Source of the DNA: Pachyseris speciosa
Lineage: Eukaryota > Cnidaria > Anthozoa > Scleractinia > Pachyseridae
NCBI GenBank assembly: GCA_016490735.1
Contig: JAEMWC010000237.1
Span: 21,001 to 85,000, forward strand
Length of the DNA stretch: 64,000 nt
Reading direction: 5' to 3'
Below the pieces are notes generated by a model, which saw only the letters and a program-made list of their open reading frames with translations, made no database searches and was not told where the DNA came from. The position numbers were made by a program, and so were the translations under genes. Shown piece by piece: positions 11,751-24,000 of this stretch (positions are counted from its first letter, which is position 1; each line of letters opens with the position of its first letter).

Positions 11751-13003
11751 CCCATTGACTACCAGCCGTTTTTATGTTTTCGGAGTGATTTTCCACCTAT
11801 AAACGATCCATAGCATTTCGCGACTCTATATTTTAACTACCATGGAAAAGTGATGCTGTCCTAAGGCACTGGAGGCTCAAGGTTTCTGAAAACGTCATTC
11901 TGACGTAGCTATTATTAACCGTGGAGCTACAAAAACGGCCCAAGTTCGATTTGCTGGCGATTTTTGCTAAGTTTACAGCCATTTTTCATCTTTAGTGGCT
12001 GCCTGATGAGCATCATTAAGCGTGACGGTAGCTAAGAGTCCACTTTCTCAAAGAATCGAGCAAGGTGATGTACTTTGTTGTCGAATTTGGCTTATTACTC
12101 GACGAACTGGGAATTTGGCAGGTCGGACACTTAGTACTGAAAACGTAAAGCTTGTGGGATGTGGCTGGAGTGACAAGGATATACCTCACAAATTAATGTG
12201 ATTTGGTAAGCTGAAGCCACTCACACCACTCACCAGCTTACCTGATGAGGCCTAACATGGCTGCTAATGCTTGGGCTCAATCTTTGCTTTGGTAGATTTA
12301 AGGGGTAATGCCCGCTACCATGTGGCCTTAGTGCCTTTAGAGTGGCTTCAGCTTACCAAATCACATTAATTTGTGAGGTATACACTTAGTACCTTTGGGA
12401 CTCGACTATTACTACCGCTGCATATTTTGGAATTTGTGAGCACTGAAGATGACCACAAGCACGATTTTTTGGCGGTAGGTCGGAGTGGCTGTAGACTTAG
12501 TTTATTTGTGAAAGAATTGGGGGAAGGAACGGACGCTGTCAAAAATTCTCGTTATTTCCCAGCATGCAATGCGGTCGAGATGTTGAAAATGGCGGAAAGG
12601 CCCGAATGCACTGGAACAAAAGGCTCTATCTACGCTCGGGAGTAGAATATGAACAAAAAAGTCATTTCTAAGCTAGAACAAGGACTGAATTTTGTTATGA
12701 TGGTTGAAGTTTGGTTTTTCGACGATGATTTCTTTTAAAAAGATAAAGGCAAAAAGGTGCATTTTCGTCGTTTGTCTTTGACGTTAAAAACGGTCAGCTT
12801 GGTTCTTGTCCAAACTCAAAAGGCCATATTTGGTAAATATCGCTATGTTTCTTGCGTTTATTGGATATCCAAATTTAAAGGACATTCCATTTCGTGCTCA
12901 CAACTGACAGTTAAGGCAATATTCGTGCGAATGAGAAAGTTGCAACGTTTTGAAGCATGGGAGTCTTGTGCGGCCGGTTTTGGCCGGCACGGGTGCCAAT
13001 GGG
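11751..13003. mobile_element. TTAA-flanked element with CCCATTG ends
   Basis: TTAA at 11747-11750 and 13004-13007 brackets inverted ends CCCATTGACTACC (left) and GGGTGCCAATGGG (right). The TTAA duplication with CCC ends is piggyBac-like. A younger TA-flanked MITE is inserted at 12182-12380. Short ORFs inside (12373-12645 and 12757-13035) have no recognisable domain. A related block (CCATTGACTACCACACCGG) occurs at about 2531. Confidence 0.55.
12182..12380. mobile_element. 199-bp MITE with TA duplication (Tc1/mariner-like)
   Basis: The ends are a near-perfect inverted repeat of about 41 bp beginning TACCTCACAAATTAATGTG and ending CACATTAATTTGTGAGGTA. TA flanks each side (12180-12181 and 12381-12382). 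TA duplication is characteristic of Tc1/mariner. It sits inside the TTAA element at 11751-13003 and is therefore the younger insertion. Confidence 0.75.
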
Positions 13004-13251
13004 TTAAAGAAAGCGCAGAAAATTTCAAAACTTAAGAATGCGCGCATGGCAATTCTCACGACAAGATGTAGCATAGGAGATGTAAGTCAAAAATAGTTTC
13101 AAAATCAAGATATGTGGCTGCAATCCACAGTCTTATCCTGTGCATCGTAAAAGCCTTTTACGATGTTCAGGATAAGATATGTTACACCCCCTGGAGTTTA
13201 AGCCAGTATTAGTGCTTTATACCGTATAAAGCACTACTACTGGATTTAACT

Positions 13252-13598
13252 CCCGGGGGGGGGGGGGCTGCCTTATATGGGCTATATAGGTATGTGCGGC
13301 CCCAAAGGGTATGGGTTTTTTTTTGACGTTTTGGTCTGAAATAGGGTATAGTTTGTGCACTCTTGTCTTGAATTCGGTGTGTCTTTTAGAAGAAGCTACT
13401 TCTTCATCTTTAGCCGATAAGACCATCAACAAAAGCCCTTCTTTTTTGTCTTTTAATTATGTTTACGCCAAATGTGTACGTGAAATAGGTCTGAAATAGG
13501 GTAGGGAAAATCGCAGATTTTGGTCTAAAATAGGGTAAGGGTTTCAGGAAGCGGGACGCACACCCCCACCCATTTTTTTCTGGGAATACCCCCCGGGC
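13252..13598. repeat. G/C-run-capped repeat, family 1, copy 1
   Basis: Starts with CCC plus a long G run and ends GGGAATACCCCCCGGG, so the two caps are inverted. The interior carries repeated short motifs (AAAGGGTATGG, GGTCTGAAATAGGGTA), more than four times. Copies are at 61421-61824 and 63289-63684. No protein is encoded. Just upstream, 13120-13245 holds two small hairpins around CTTATCCTG/CAGGATAAG and AGTGCTTTATAC/GTATAAAGCACT. Confidence 0.7.
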
Positions 13599-13599
13599 T

Positions 13600-15250
13600 T
13601 AAACTCTCATGAAAATATTGCTGAACATCTAGATATTCAATAAAAAAAAAAAAAAGACCTAGCAACGTACCTCTATTGATTGAGTCGTTGAATCCACATG
13701 AGAACTGAAAGATAAACCATTAACTCCACGGATCACCTAGTCAAAAGCGAAAGCTGGAGGAGTAAATATTGAAAATAAATATTTAAAGTCAGGCATGCAA
13801 TGATGACATGCGATCAGTTCATTTGCATAAGAGAAGCAGATGCACAGTATGAAAACGAGGTTAAATCTGTAAGCAAGGAGCGAATGAATAAGACTTTTTT
13901 TTTAATTCATGTCACGTTGTCTGATGCAATCCTTGCATTATAAGTCATATGGTTGTTAGTTTGAATCCACATTTGCCAAAAAAACTCAAAACCATCCCGT
14001 CGGGAAAAATCGATACAGTTATTTTCGCCAAATTGTTAACGCGAAAGTAAACGAAAGCTACTTTGGGGGTCTGAAAACTACAGCAGAAACTAAAAGTCCA
14101 TATATTTCGCATCTAGCTGACCTATTTTCTGTTCTACAGCTTGGCCCCTCTGTGCTAGCAGTGCAAATGGGATTTAATCACCGTTGTTCACAGCGCTCAG
14201 ACCTGAGACACCCTTATTACCTCACCCAAGAACCATCATGACCTCCTTCATATTATCCACAATATCTTGTCCTCTTCACTGGCTGGTGAGAGCTTTAAAC
14301 GTTTCTTAGGACTTCTGGGATATCAAAGACGAAAATGATGCTTCACAAACTTTGAAATGCTGCCTCGTTGCGGCGCTTGCAAGGAGCAAAGGCAGAAAGA
14401 CTTACGCTCCAATGCCCCTCTTGGAAAAGGGAAAAGCTGGCAAAGCACTTCATGGATGAGACTGGGACCGAGTGTCACGGTGTGAGGTGTTTGTGGGAAC
14501 ATAAAAACAACATGCGTTTTCTCTTCATCCCATTCTCGTCTAGGTTTTGAGAAGGGTTGTGCTCTCGAGCATCCATAAAGGGGCTGCTAGCGGTGTACGG
14601 GTTTGGTTCCCAACTTGCCGAGTTCCCACGCGGTTTACAAATCTGCATGTGTAAGGTGTGATGCTTGCTATGTCGTTAAAACCATCAGGGCAGATAAACC
14701 AAGGCTCGCAATCATTTGTTTTCGGACCGTATTTCTCACATTTATAGACAAGAAAAGGATGCTAATCCGTGCACGAAACTATGTTTTGAGGCCTGCTTCT
14801 CTACCTTGGTCTCGGTCCCGGCAAATAGGATGAGAGTGACCTTTGCTGACTAAACATTTGAAACATGTTAAGTGAAGTTATTAATTTGTCATTCTACATT
14901 CTGCATTACTGTTATTTTCCTTTCGTTTACCTTATTTTTGTTGTTGCATTTGCTTCGCCCATTTAACTTGTGATCAAGATTTCCTTGTTATTTAAGTTGT
15001 ACAATTATGTTTAATTTGCGAAATGCTGACCATAAATCCTGAAGCATCCTAGACATGTCTTCTACACAACTTAAACGCTTCGTCATCTATCTTAAATGTT
15101 AAAGTCTGTTCTTACTGCACGCAGGTCACTGATAAACAAGTTACTTTCAAGGTCTAACAAAGAGAAATGAATAGCACTCCTCAGAGAGAATGGCAATACG
15201 CTCTTACCAGCTTTATTTGATACTATTCAATGTGTAATGCATTCTATATG
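13600..15250. other. no gene recognised
   Basis: ORFs at 14368-14550 and 14603-14833 are open for 60-76 codons but show no motif I recognise and no paired splice signals. Poly-A and poly-T runs occur near 13645 and 13896. No bounded repeat is seen. Confidence 0.4.
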
Positions 15251-17203
15251 ATTGCCAACGAGTCACCCTCGCGAGGACGCGAGGGTGACGAGGCGGCAGC
15301 ATTATAAAGCCGTGTGTGCGAGTTGATTTTGGTACAGGGAGACGAAATCTCGAATGAAAAAAGTTAGCATAAGGTAATGTAAGAGTGACATCATCGGTGA
15401 TTGTTTTCGAGTTAGCCAATTGCATCGCGGAATTTTTTTCTAAACCAATCACATCAGGAGGATCATGACCACATTGACCTCATTGACCTCATGATGGCTG
15501 GTGCGGGCTTAGGCAGGAAAAGGTGAGCGGAAATATTGATATTATTCACTCGTGAGCGTTGTCTTCTTGCGTGTACTTTAATTTAGTCTTTTTGGGAGCC
15601 AGAGTGTCACAAATCTAACACCTAGCAGGCTGAAAAATCGCCCAGCGAGGCTAAAATCGCTCAGCGAGGGAGTTATCGAAATCAGCTCGAAAACGGCTAG
15701 CTTGCCAAAACAGTCAATTGCCTTGACAAGATCGGCCAGCATTCCATTTAAGAAACAAAAAACAAAACCACTTGAACATAACTCAATCAGAGGGCGTATA
15801 AAGCCTCTTCTGTTATCGAGCTAGTGTGCTCAAAATTACAAATTTGACAGTCACGGCGAGCGTGCCAAAACAGCAATCTTGCCAAAACAACAGTCAATTG
15901 TTTACAAAATCGGCCAGCGTGCTACAGGGGCACCCAACGAGCCAAAGCAGCCAAAAGCGTTAGAAAGGCATTTTTAAGTACCTTATGGTGTTTGAAGTCT
16001 GTTTAAAGTGATGTTTTGGTTAGCTAGAAAACTTTGATCTGTTCGGATTCCCTAGCTGAAATGTTAACTGCCCGAAAATTTTAGGGAACAAAATCTTTCA
16101 TTGAGAAAATACTAGCTGAAGTTAACTTTCTAGGGAACCATTTTTTCTTTCCGAAAATGCTAGCTGACGTTTTTTACTGCCAAAAACAGCAATAACAACC
16201 TTTCCGAAAACCTAAGGGGTTATGATTTCCACATTACGAATCTTTTAGGCCACGTTTTACTTACGAAAATCCGAGTGCGCTCTTTAGCCGACGCCGAAAG
16301 CCTTAGGCGAACTACCCTCCACCGAACAGATATCTACCGAAACTTGTCGTTGGGTGCCCCTGGTGCTATAACTAAGGAAAAAAAAACACTTGAATATATT
16401 CAAATATATTCACTATAAACATAATCAGAGGGAATATAAAGCCTCTTTCCAATCGAGTCACGAGTCGCACGACGTGTCGCTGTTAGTTTGTGCTCATCCA
16501 TTAGCGTTCACAAAAAACAGTCTAAGCTCTGTTTGCCAGAAAGCCACTATCTGTCAAGCTTGAGGGAACTTAGCAAATCAATTTGGATAGTCTTCTTATT
16601 CCAAAATTTCAGGGGGCTTGCAGCTGTAGCTTCGTTTGAAAATTATCCGATCAGAAGTGCTCAGGTCCAAAGTCCACTTGCTGAAGTGCGTGCATCGAAG
16701 TAATAGCTCACGAGAGTTTATTATGCTTCTTCTATTCTGTATGTTGTTAGTCGTAAATCATTGTAAGGGCCATAGTGGTGTGACTAATTCCGATTTTTCT
16801 CGTGGATATCAGAAGACCATATTAGATGTGCATTTGTAATCTACGTTACAAGTTTTGTTCTTAAAAACATGTTAAAACAAGAGCATGTGGGATTTGCGTT
16901 CTAAGAACATGTTAAAACACAAACATGTCATATTTGAATTCATGCCCATTTCTAACAACAATGTTGGTTTCATCTCTCTCAAGTAATGCAAGGGACTCAT
17001 ATTTCACCTCTAATCTACCCTACAAGTTTAATTCTTATAGACATTTTAAAACATAAAGAAAAACATGTGAGTTTTGCACTGCTTTTTTATACAACAATTC
17101 AGTTTAAAAAAATCGACTGTACTCTGGTTACTTCTTAATCTTCTCTGCGCACACAACTGTGCCAGTGTTTACTCGTTGGCACTCTACCGGCAGGTATTTC
17201 TAG
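15251..17203. mobile_element. 1.5-kb repeat, copy 1 (inverted relative to 45156-46590)
   Basis: This block is repeated in reverse complement at 45156-46590 with high identity. Its ends carry an inverted motif: ATTGCCAACGAGT at left and ACTCGTTGGC about 30 bp inside the right end, which finishes CCGGCAGGTATTTCTAG. The flanks of the two copies are unrelated, so these look like two transposon copies, not an inverted host duplication. Copy 1 additionally contains a MITE at 15925-16362. GCCAGCG and CCCAGCGAGG motifs recur inside. Confidence 0.65.
15925..16362. mobile_element. CAGGGGCACCC MITE, copy 1, with 6-bp TSD
   Basis: Perfect inverted ends CAGGGGCACCCAACGA and TCGTTGGGTGCCCCTG. GTGCTA flanks both sides (15919-15924 and 16363-16368). 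The homologous repeat copy at 45156-46590 carries the empty site, with GTGCTA once (minus strand, near 45888-45893). This shows both the exact borders and the 6-bp duplication. No coding capacity. Confidence 0.88.
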
Positions 17204-17575
17204 TATATACATGTATTAACTCGTAAACTGCGTAAACTACATAAAACCGAAGTGTAATGAAAGATCGTTTATTGCCCACGATCACCCAAACCGCTTTGCG
17301 CGCCTGGGTGCGTGGGTTTGTGAGGTTTTTTTTACCTGTATTAAGAATCTCCTAATATATTTACACGAACAAAGGGAGGTAATAAATAACGCCTCTAGAG
17401 ACGAAAACAAACGATATCTCTCGTTCAGTAATTTGCAGATTTACTGTTTCTAACAAAATCAGCGCGGCTTGCAAAGCAGTCCACATGTACATCCATCCAC
17501 GTAAATTTCTTGCAAAATCCTCAACAGGACAGTTCGCAAGTGGTATTATGAAAGTGGGCGTTTAACGACTGCGCA
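17204..17575. other. 3' flank of P450 gene A
   Basis: No gene. It contains a GC-rich hairpin-like patch with ACCCAAACCG and GGGTGCGTGGGTTT near 17286-17322. It lies immediately downstream of the P450 stop codon and probably contains its 3' UTR. No clear AATAAA signal could be assigned with confidence. Confidence 0.35.
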
Positions 17576-20500
17576 CTACTTCCGCTTAGTAATTTTCAGT
17601 TTGATTTCCTTGGCTGCCAAAGTGGCCTTCAAGATTATTTCGAGGGGAATCGTGCTATCATGGGCAACCTGGAAGCTGTATTTCTTCAATATACGAGCCA
17701 GTACCAGCTTCATTTCCATCTGAGCAAATCTCATCCCAATGCAGTTGTGTGGTCCGTGCCCAAATGGCATGTGGGCGTATGGGTCACGTGACTGTTTGGC
17801 CTCAGGAGTAAATCTCTCTGGATCAAATTTACCAGGGTTGGGCCAAATGTTGGGGTCCATGTGGATACTATAGATCGGGATCGTAACTGCAATTCCCTTT
17901 GGTACCTTCAGGTGCTTTAGCATACAGTCCTCAGTGCACTGACGTAGAGTTGCAACAGCTAAAATCACGAGATGAATGTAGAGCAGAAATTAGTTTTTGG
18001 AGATAACTGATTTCATTTCTACGTGTTAGTAATTTTTTGTGTGAATTACTCAATGCATATTTTCTTACAAAGGCGCCTTTTCAAATAGAGAAGCATTATT
18101 CCGTTTGAAACTTCGCAAAATTTTATTTTTTTAGCTTTAAAGCAAAACGTCTATGAAACAGCTTTACTAAATAGCGTAAAGTTTCAATGGGAGAGCACGT
18201 AGTGCCATCACGGTGGGAAAGCCAAATATGAAGGCTTGACTTGAATATTGGTAGCTCACGAGAACGAGCGAGGCCGTTACCCCAACACCCCATCTTCTGA
18301 TGCTCTCTCTAAGAGTACCTTTTCAGGGCAGGCTTTTCACTGAGAAGCTCATCAAACGGTATCTGTTCTTTGTACCACTATCAGCCTACTCAAAAACCAC
18401 CGACTCTGAAATCTATTTTCCTGACAGCTGTACATTTAGCCTCGAACATAAGTTCACTAAGTTGAATGTCAACCTTTTAAAATTGATTGCCAACCTTGAT
18501 TTGCAAAATCAAGTTACGAAGGTGTTGTCATCCCTGTACTAGGGTTAATAATTCACATTAAGGATTGAAATGTTTGGAGGTAATAACAGAAAGATATGAA
18601 TTATTCAATACTGCCAGATGCAAACTCCTCCCAACAGGAGTCGAACCTATGATCTTCCAAATACCAGTTTGGTCTGCATGCTCCTAGTTCAAGACTTAAT
18701 GTCCCACCCCACTCCACCCCAAATAATCTGCAAATATTTTGTCTCCACTTACCTGGTGGGTAGAGCCTCAGGGTTTCAGATATCACCATGCCCAAATAGG
18801 GCAGCTCATTCACTGTCTCATAGGACGGCATTTTGCTCTCATCATCCCACACACTGTCAATCTCCTTCTGTAGTTTTTGCTGTACATCAGGGTTAGTGGC
18901 CAGCAAATAGGAGATAAACCCCAGAGTATTACTGCTTGTTTCATAGCCGGCAAGAAGAAAAAAGAAACTTTGTGCCAGCACTTCAGCATCAGACATTCTT
19001 TTAGCCTCCGGGAGAGTCTCATCTTGAGCAGCCAATAGCATAAGGTCAAGAAAGTCCTTCAAACAAGATGACATAACAATGTGAATTGTGTGGGTTTTTT
19101 TTTCACTCAATGCAGGACACCATGTTTTCACCATTTGATTTGCTGACCAGAACCAGTGATCAGTTACATTATAAATATCTATGCTTATATAATTTATACA
19201 AGCCACAAGAAACAACATCATCATTCATATCAAAAAACAAGACCTAAAAAATAGAAAGAACAAGCATGAAAGAAATGTCATATAGTTATCATCATCACCT
19301 TTCACAACTGTGAGGATCATACTTCATATACATCATTCAGTTCATATGAAATAATGATAAATATTAATTCAATATTATAAGTAATACTGCAAGCAGGCTA
19401 TATATTATGGATATAACATAAGTGGCCTTAGATAGTCTACGGTCATTGCATTCATGCAATGTTATATCCCATCAGTCAATTCATTTACCTTTCTAGTTGA
19501 ACTGCTTCCAGCTGACTTTTTGCCAGCAACAATCTGTTCTGAAATGACCAGAAGGTCATAAAAGTCCCCAATCAACAGGCGGGGGAAGAGTTCACATATT
19601 TTATTTCCAAATGGAAGCAGACTTAGAACAAAGATGACAGCTCTTTGAAAAGCAGTCCCATTGACAACTTTCCTTGCTGCAGTTATGGCTGGTTCATCTG
19701 GATTGTTCTGTGAATCAGCTTGGATTCCAAATGCACATCTTAAGATCACATCCATAGTAACTCCCTGGTGATAACTTTAAAGTCATCAAAAGAAAGACAA
19801 TCTTTACTTTAAGAAAGCATCTATTGACCTTGTAAAACTCTTCCCTGACTCCTAGACTTTGAAACCTGTCACAGTTACACTACATGTATACTATACACAG
19901 AGATATGCTTAAAGAAACATATACGTACTGTATGAAAACTATCTGCAAAGTAGAGCCCTTTGAAAGTGCAACCTTCACGCTATACTACATTAACTGATAT
20001 GATTCTGGCATGTTCAAAACATTTCCAATAAATAAATAAATAAAGTAAACCTTCCAGAACATAGCCTCTTGAGCAGAGCTTGCAAACAAGCTCTCCTACT
20101 GGGTTCTTACAGTCATGTAATTTTATTCATGGAATTCATTTACAGACGAGCAGCCACAAGAAGTGATAAATCACATGCAAAGCCCCAATAGCAGAGCCTG
20201 CTTAACCCTTTCCTCCCTAAGAGTGACTTATAGATTTTACTCTGTCTAACACCAGATGATTTTACTCGTCAAAGGGAGACCACTTAGGGGTTAAAGGGTT
20301 AAAAAGCTATCTCCCTTAAAAAACCTATCTCCCTTAATGGCTTGATAATCTTCAAAATCATCTAGTTTACTCAATGTCTGTAATCAATGTAGTGCTATTA
20401 CTTCACAATGTCAAAGCTTTCTTCTGTCCTGGACATTTCTTCCAGCTTTTTCATCAACGTGTCGCAGGCTGTATTCATCAGCGGAACCATCTGTTTCATC

Positions 20501-21023
20501 TTGAGTGCACTGAAGGTAGGAGTCAGAGTGTTCCGAATCCGTCTCCATTCTTCGCCTTCAAGGTTGCCCATCATCTTATCGAAAGGTTCTGGACTTTTAA
20601 GGAGCACCTGTCCAAGAAAGATAGTTATTTTAAGGTAAAGACATAGGGATTCCTTGTGGGCTGGGGGATCAAACAAAAAATGCTCAATGAGAACTGTCCT
20701 TTTTAATTTTTTTTTCCTCTCTTTTACCAGAAGCCTTTCAAAATCAGCTTCTTTAATTTTGTTCATTCAGTCTTGGTCATTTGCAGTAATGTTGAATATT
20801 GATGATAAAAGGATGCAATGACAACATAAAAACTGATGGTAATAATAACAATAATAATATTAAAAATAATAATAATAATAATCACTTTATTTAAGTCTCA
20901 AATCTATTAGGCCGAGCAAAGATGCTCTACTAATTGGGGAGACTAAATCAAATCAACTCTAAACAAATTAAATCAAATGTTGGTTTTTGAGTAGAGGGGA
21001 AAACTGGATTACCTGGAGAAATT

Positions 21024-21054
<31 letters not shown>

Positions 21055-24000
21055 ACTCAGTCCACTTATGACCCGTGTCCAGGAATCAAACCTGGGCCAC
21101 ATTGGTGGAAGGCAAGCGCTCTCACCACTGTGCCAACCCTGCTCCCCATAACATTGTACCAAAACATTGTGCAAATCCTAACTTGAAGTCATGTATGTAG
21201 CCTCCTGTGCAGGCCTTATTTTGGCCCATTATGGAATCTCACTTATTGTTCTCATTGTTCACTGACATGGTCACTAGTGGTCACCTGTAGTCACTCATCT
21301 GTACTAGTATTATGAGACACATCCTGTGCACTTGGCCAACTAAGAGTAAGTAAGGGAGTAAGAAGCAACATCCCCTCGCAGAATACCATGCAATATCATC
21401 ATCATCATCATAGCCCTTCCACACCAAGTGGTACATAGAGCTTCCTAAGAGGTTTCCTTGACCAGCAGAGGTTCTTGTGACAGGTAGTCAGCCCATCACC
21501 CAGCCTACACCCAACCCTGAGATATCTGTGTGTGAGGACAGATCACAGCACCAGGAACTACGTTCCCTACCCTTTTCAATAAGTGTTTGGGTCCTTTTAC
21601 GTCCCCTTCCAATTTTACATGTGGAGGTGAAGGAGACAAGGCCAACAGCCTACCGTCAATGTCCAATGACACCATCATCTGAGCTGAAGCAGATGTTGAG
21701 CACACAGCCAGTAAGATCTTCTGAATTATTTTAAGACCCTAGTTTGTGGTCCCATTCTGGGGTTAACCAACCCTGCTCAGCAGTCCGGTACTCTTCCATC
21801 TGAGCTAACAGGGTGGCACTAACCACACGATATTGAAACAACAAAAAAAACTGCAGATAGCTGAGTCAATCATTTGTCTCACGATTGAGTCACTTTAGAT
21901 GTGGATCGCAATGTTTCAACCGCTATACTGCTAGTCCTCATTGGGCAATGGCATTGACTGTGTATCAGTAACACCCTGGTTGGTGGTGATTGGTACATTT
22001 CTATCTTCACTTAGCTAGGCTGTTGTAGATTGGAGGATTTCAATCTTTGTCTGATCAGACTAAAAATAATTTCTGTTCCCTCAGCAGTCTGCTTTGGTAC
22101 CAATCAGCTGTTGTGTTGTTTGATCATGGGAATCTACGCTTCAGGAATCTCAATTCCCCTGTTCATGTTGGTGTTGCCAGGGTGAAGTCTTATGTGAATA
22201 GCTTCCTTAACCCTACGGGTGTACCAATGTGGGTCTGGCTCAATAAACTTAACCTTATCCCAGAGCAGATAGTGCCCAGTCACAATGCTGTGTTCTTCCA
22301 AAGAAGATCATGCCAAACACTTCTTCATACTTCTTGTAGTCATTTGTCTATTTGGCAAACAATTAACTGGACAATCATTTGAAACCATGATGACAAACAC
22401 CTTTCATTCCGGGGCATAGCATGAGATTTTAAAGGTGTACATACAAGAAGAAAATTTTGAGCGCCAAAGGTGCTCCAAACTAAGGGGTTCCCAGAAAGTT
22501 TTACAATTTAGGGTCTTGGAAATGTCATTTCCAACTATTTCCAAGGAACATTTCAATAAATAAATGAGGCAGAGTTAATTGGTTATTTTACCCATCGCTA
22601 GAGTTTTCGGCAAGCTACAACAAAAACAGGGGGTAAGACAATGGTACAAACAGGGTGTTTACAACCAAGGGGCAAGACATCTACCCTTTAGCCTGCATAT
22701 AAGCTCTTCTTTTGGGCAATTCAGAGAGGTTGGCACTCAGTCAAATGCTAAGGGATTGGGGCAAGCGAGGGAAAGAAGAGCCTGCAGCGGTCTCTGTATG
22801 ATTTGAGCATTTACGTTAAAATTCTGAACGTAAAATACTGATTGGCTAACTCGACAGCCTGCTGTCCGGACTTGTCATGAACATGTCACATCTCAAACAA
22901 GTGAAGCTGAACCGAGTTTCAGTGAATGCAGAAAGTGGTGCTTTTCTGAGTAAAGATCAAGACCTTATCAGTGAAAAGGATGTGATGGCCGAGCTGCCTA
23001 CAGCCTTTGGAAAAAGCCTTGTGTTTCAACTTTTTGCTCTTAAATCGATGGATTTGGCTTCATCGAATGGTGGTGCCCTCGTAATTTTCTCTCACACGAA
23101 AACGTACATTAATGGATATCTGTCCGATCGGCAAAGCACACAGCTAATCAAAGGTTGACAAAAAGATTACCAAAGCCATTTGAAACGATTATCAAGAGCG
23201 GTTGATACATAAATATTAAAGGAGGGAAAATGACTGGAATTTTGAAGGACACAAACAAGCAATTGCATGCTAAATGTTTACATTTAAAATGGTTACAGAT
23301 CACTTTATTAAAGGTTGCTGAAACCATGATAAACCAAGACGGAGCAGACACCAAAAGTTTGCATACCTCAAAATAAAACATCCAATTATTTTCATATGGT
23401 CACACAGCCCACATTTTGTCGGCCGAAGTTTTCTTGATATTATTTTGCTCAAAGTGAAGCAGCTCAGAACAAAAATGCGAGAACTGAATTTTGTAATCCC
23501 CTCTGGTACATGGTTTGAAAACGTTGAAAAAGATTCCAGAGATCCATATTTTGTCCTCAACGAACACTTACGAATTGACACAGTTGAATGAACGGTGACC
23601 CAAAGGGTCATTTGACAGATTAGTCAAGCAGAAAAGGGGTTGATCTCAAATCACACAGAGACCATTGCAGGCTGTTCCTTTCCCATAGCTTTTGACCATG
23701 CGCCATTAATCAAGGCAAATGAAGAGCCTGTATGCAGGCTATCTACCCTTCAGACACACAAACTCTGTTATAACATCAATACCAACATCCTTGCGCTTGT
23801 GAATGTGCGTAATTGCTAAGGAGTTCAATCCCCCATCTGTCACGGTACTTCATAAAGGAGTTTCTAATCTCTTTAAACTGCTGAAGCTATACTCAGCAGT
23901 GCAAGCTGCCAATGGATATGTGTGGGGGACTCAGAGAGTAGAGTTGTTTGCTTTTGTTTTCACTCCACATTACTGTTGTTGTTGTTTATGCATTAACAAA

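Noticed and set aside
18618..18720. tRNA gene on the minus strand near GGTTCGACTCC
   Set aside because: A B-box-like string is present next to P450 exon 4, but I could not find a matching A box or a full cloverleaf; probably a SINE scrap.
18810..19049. Separate 79-aa minus-strand ORF
   Set aside because: It is an alternative frame of P450 exon 4.
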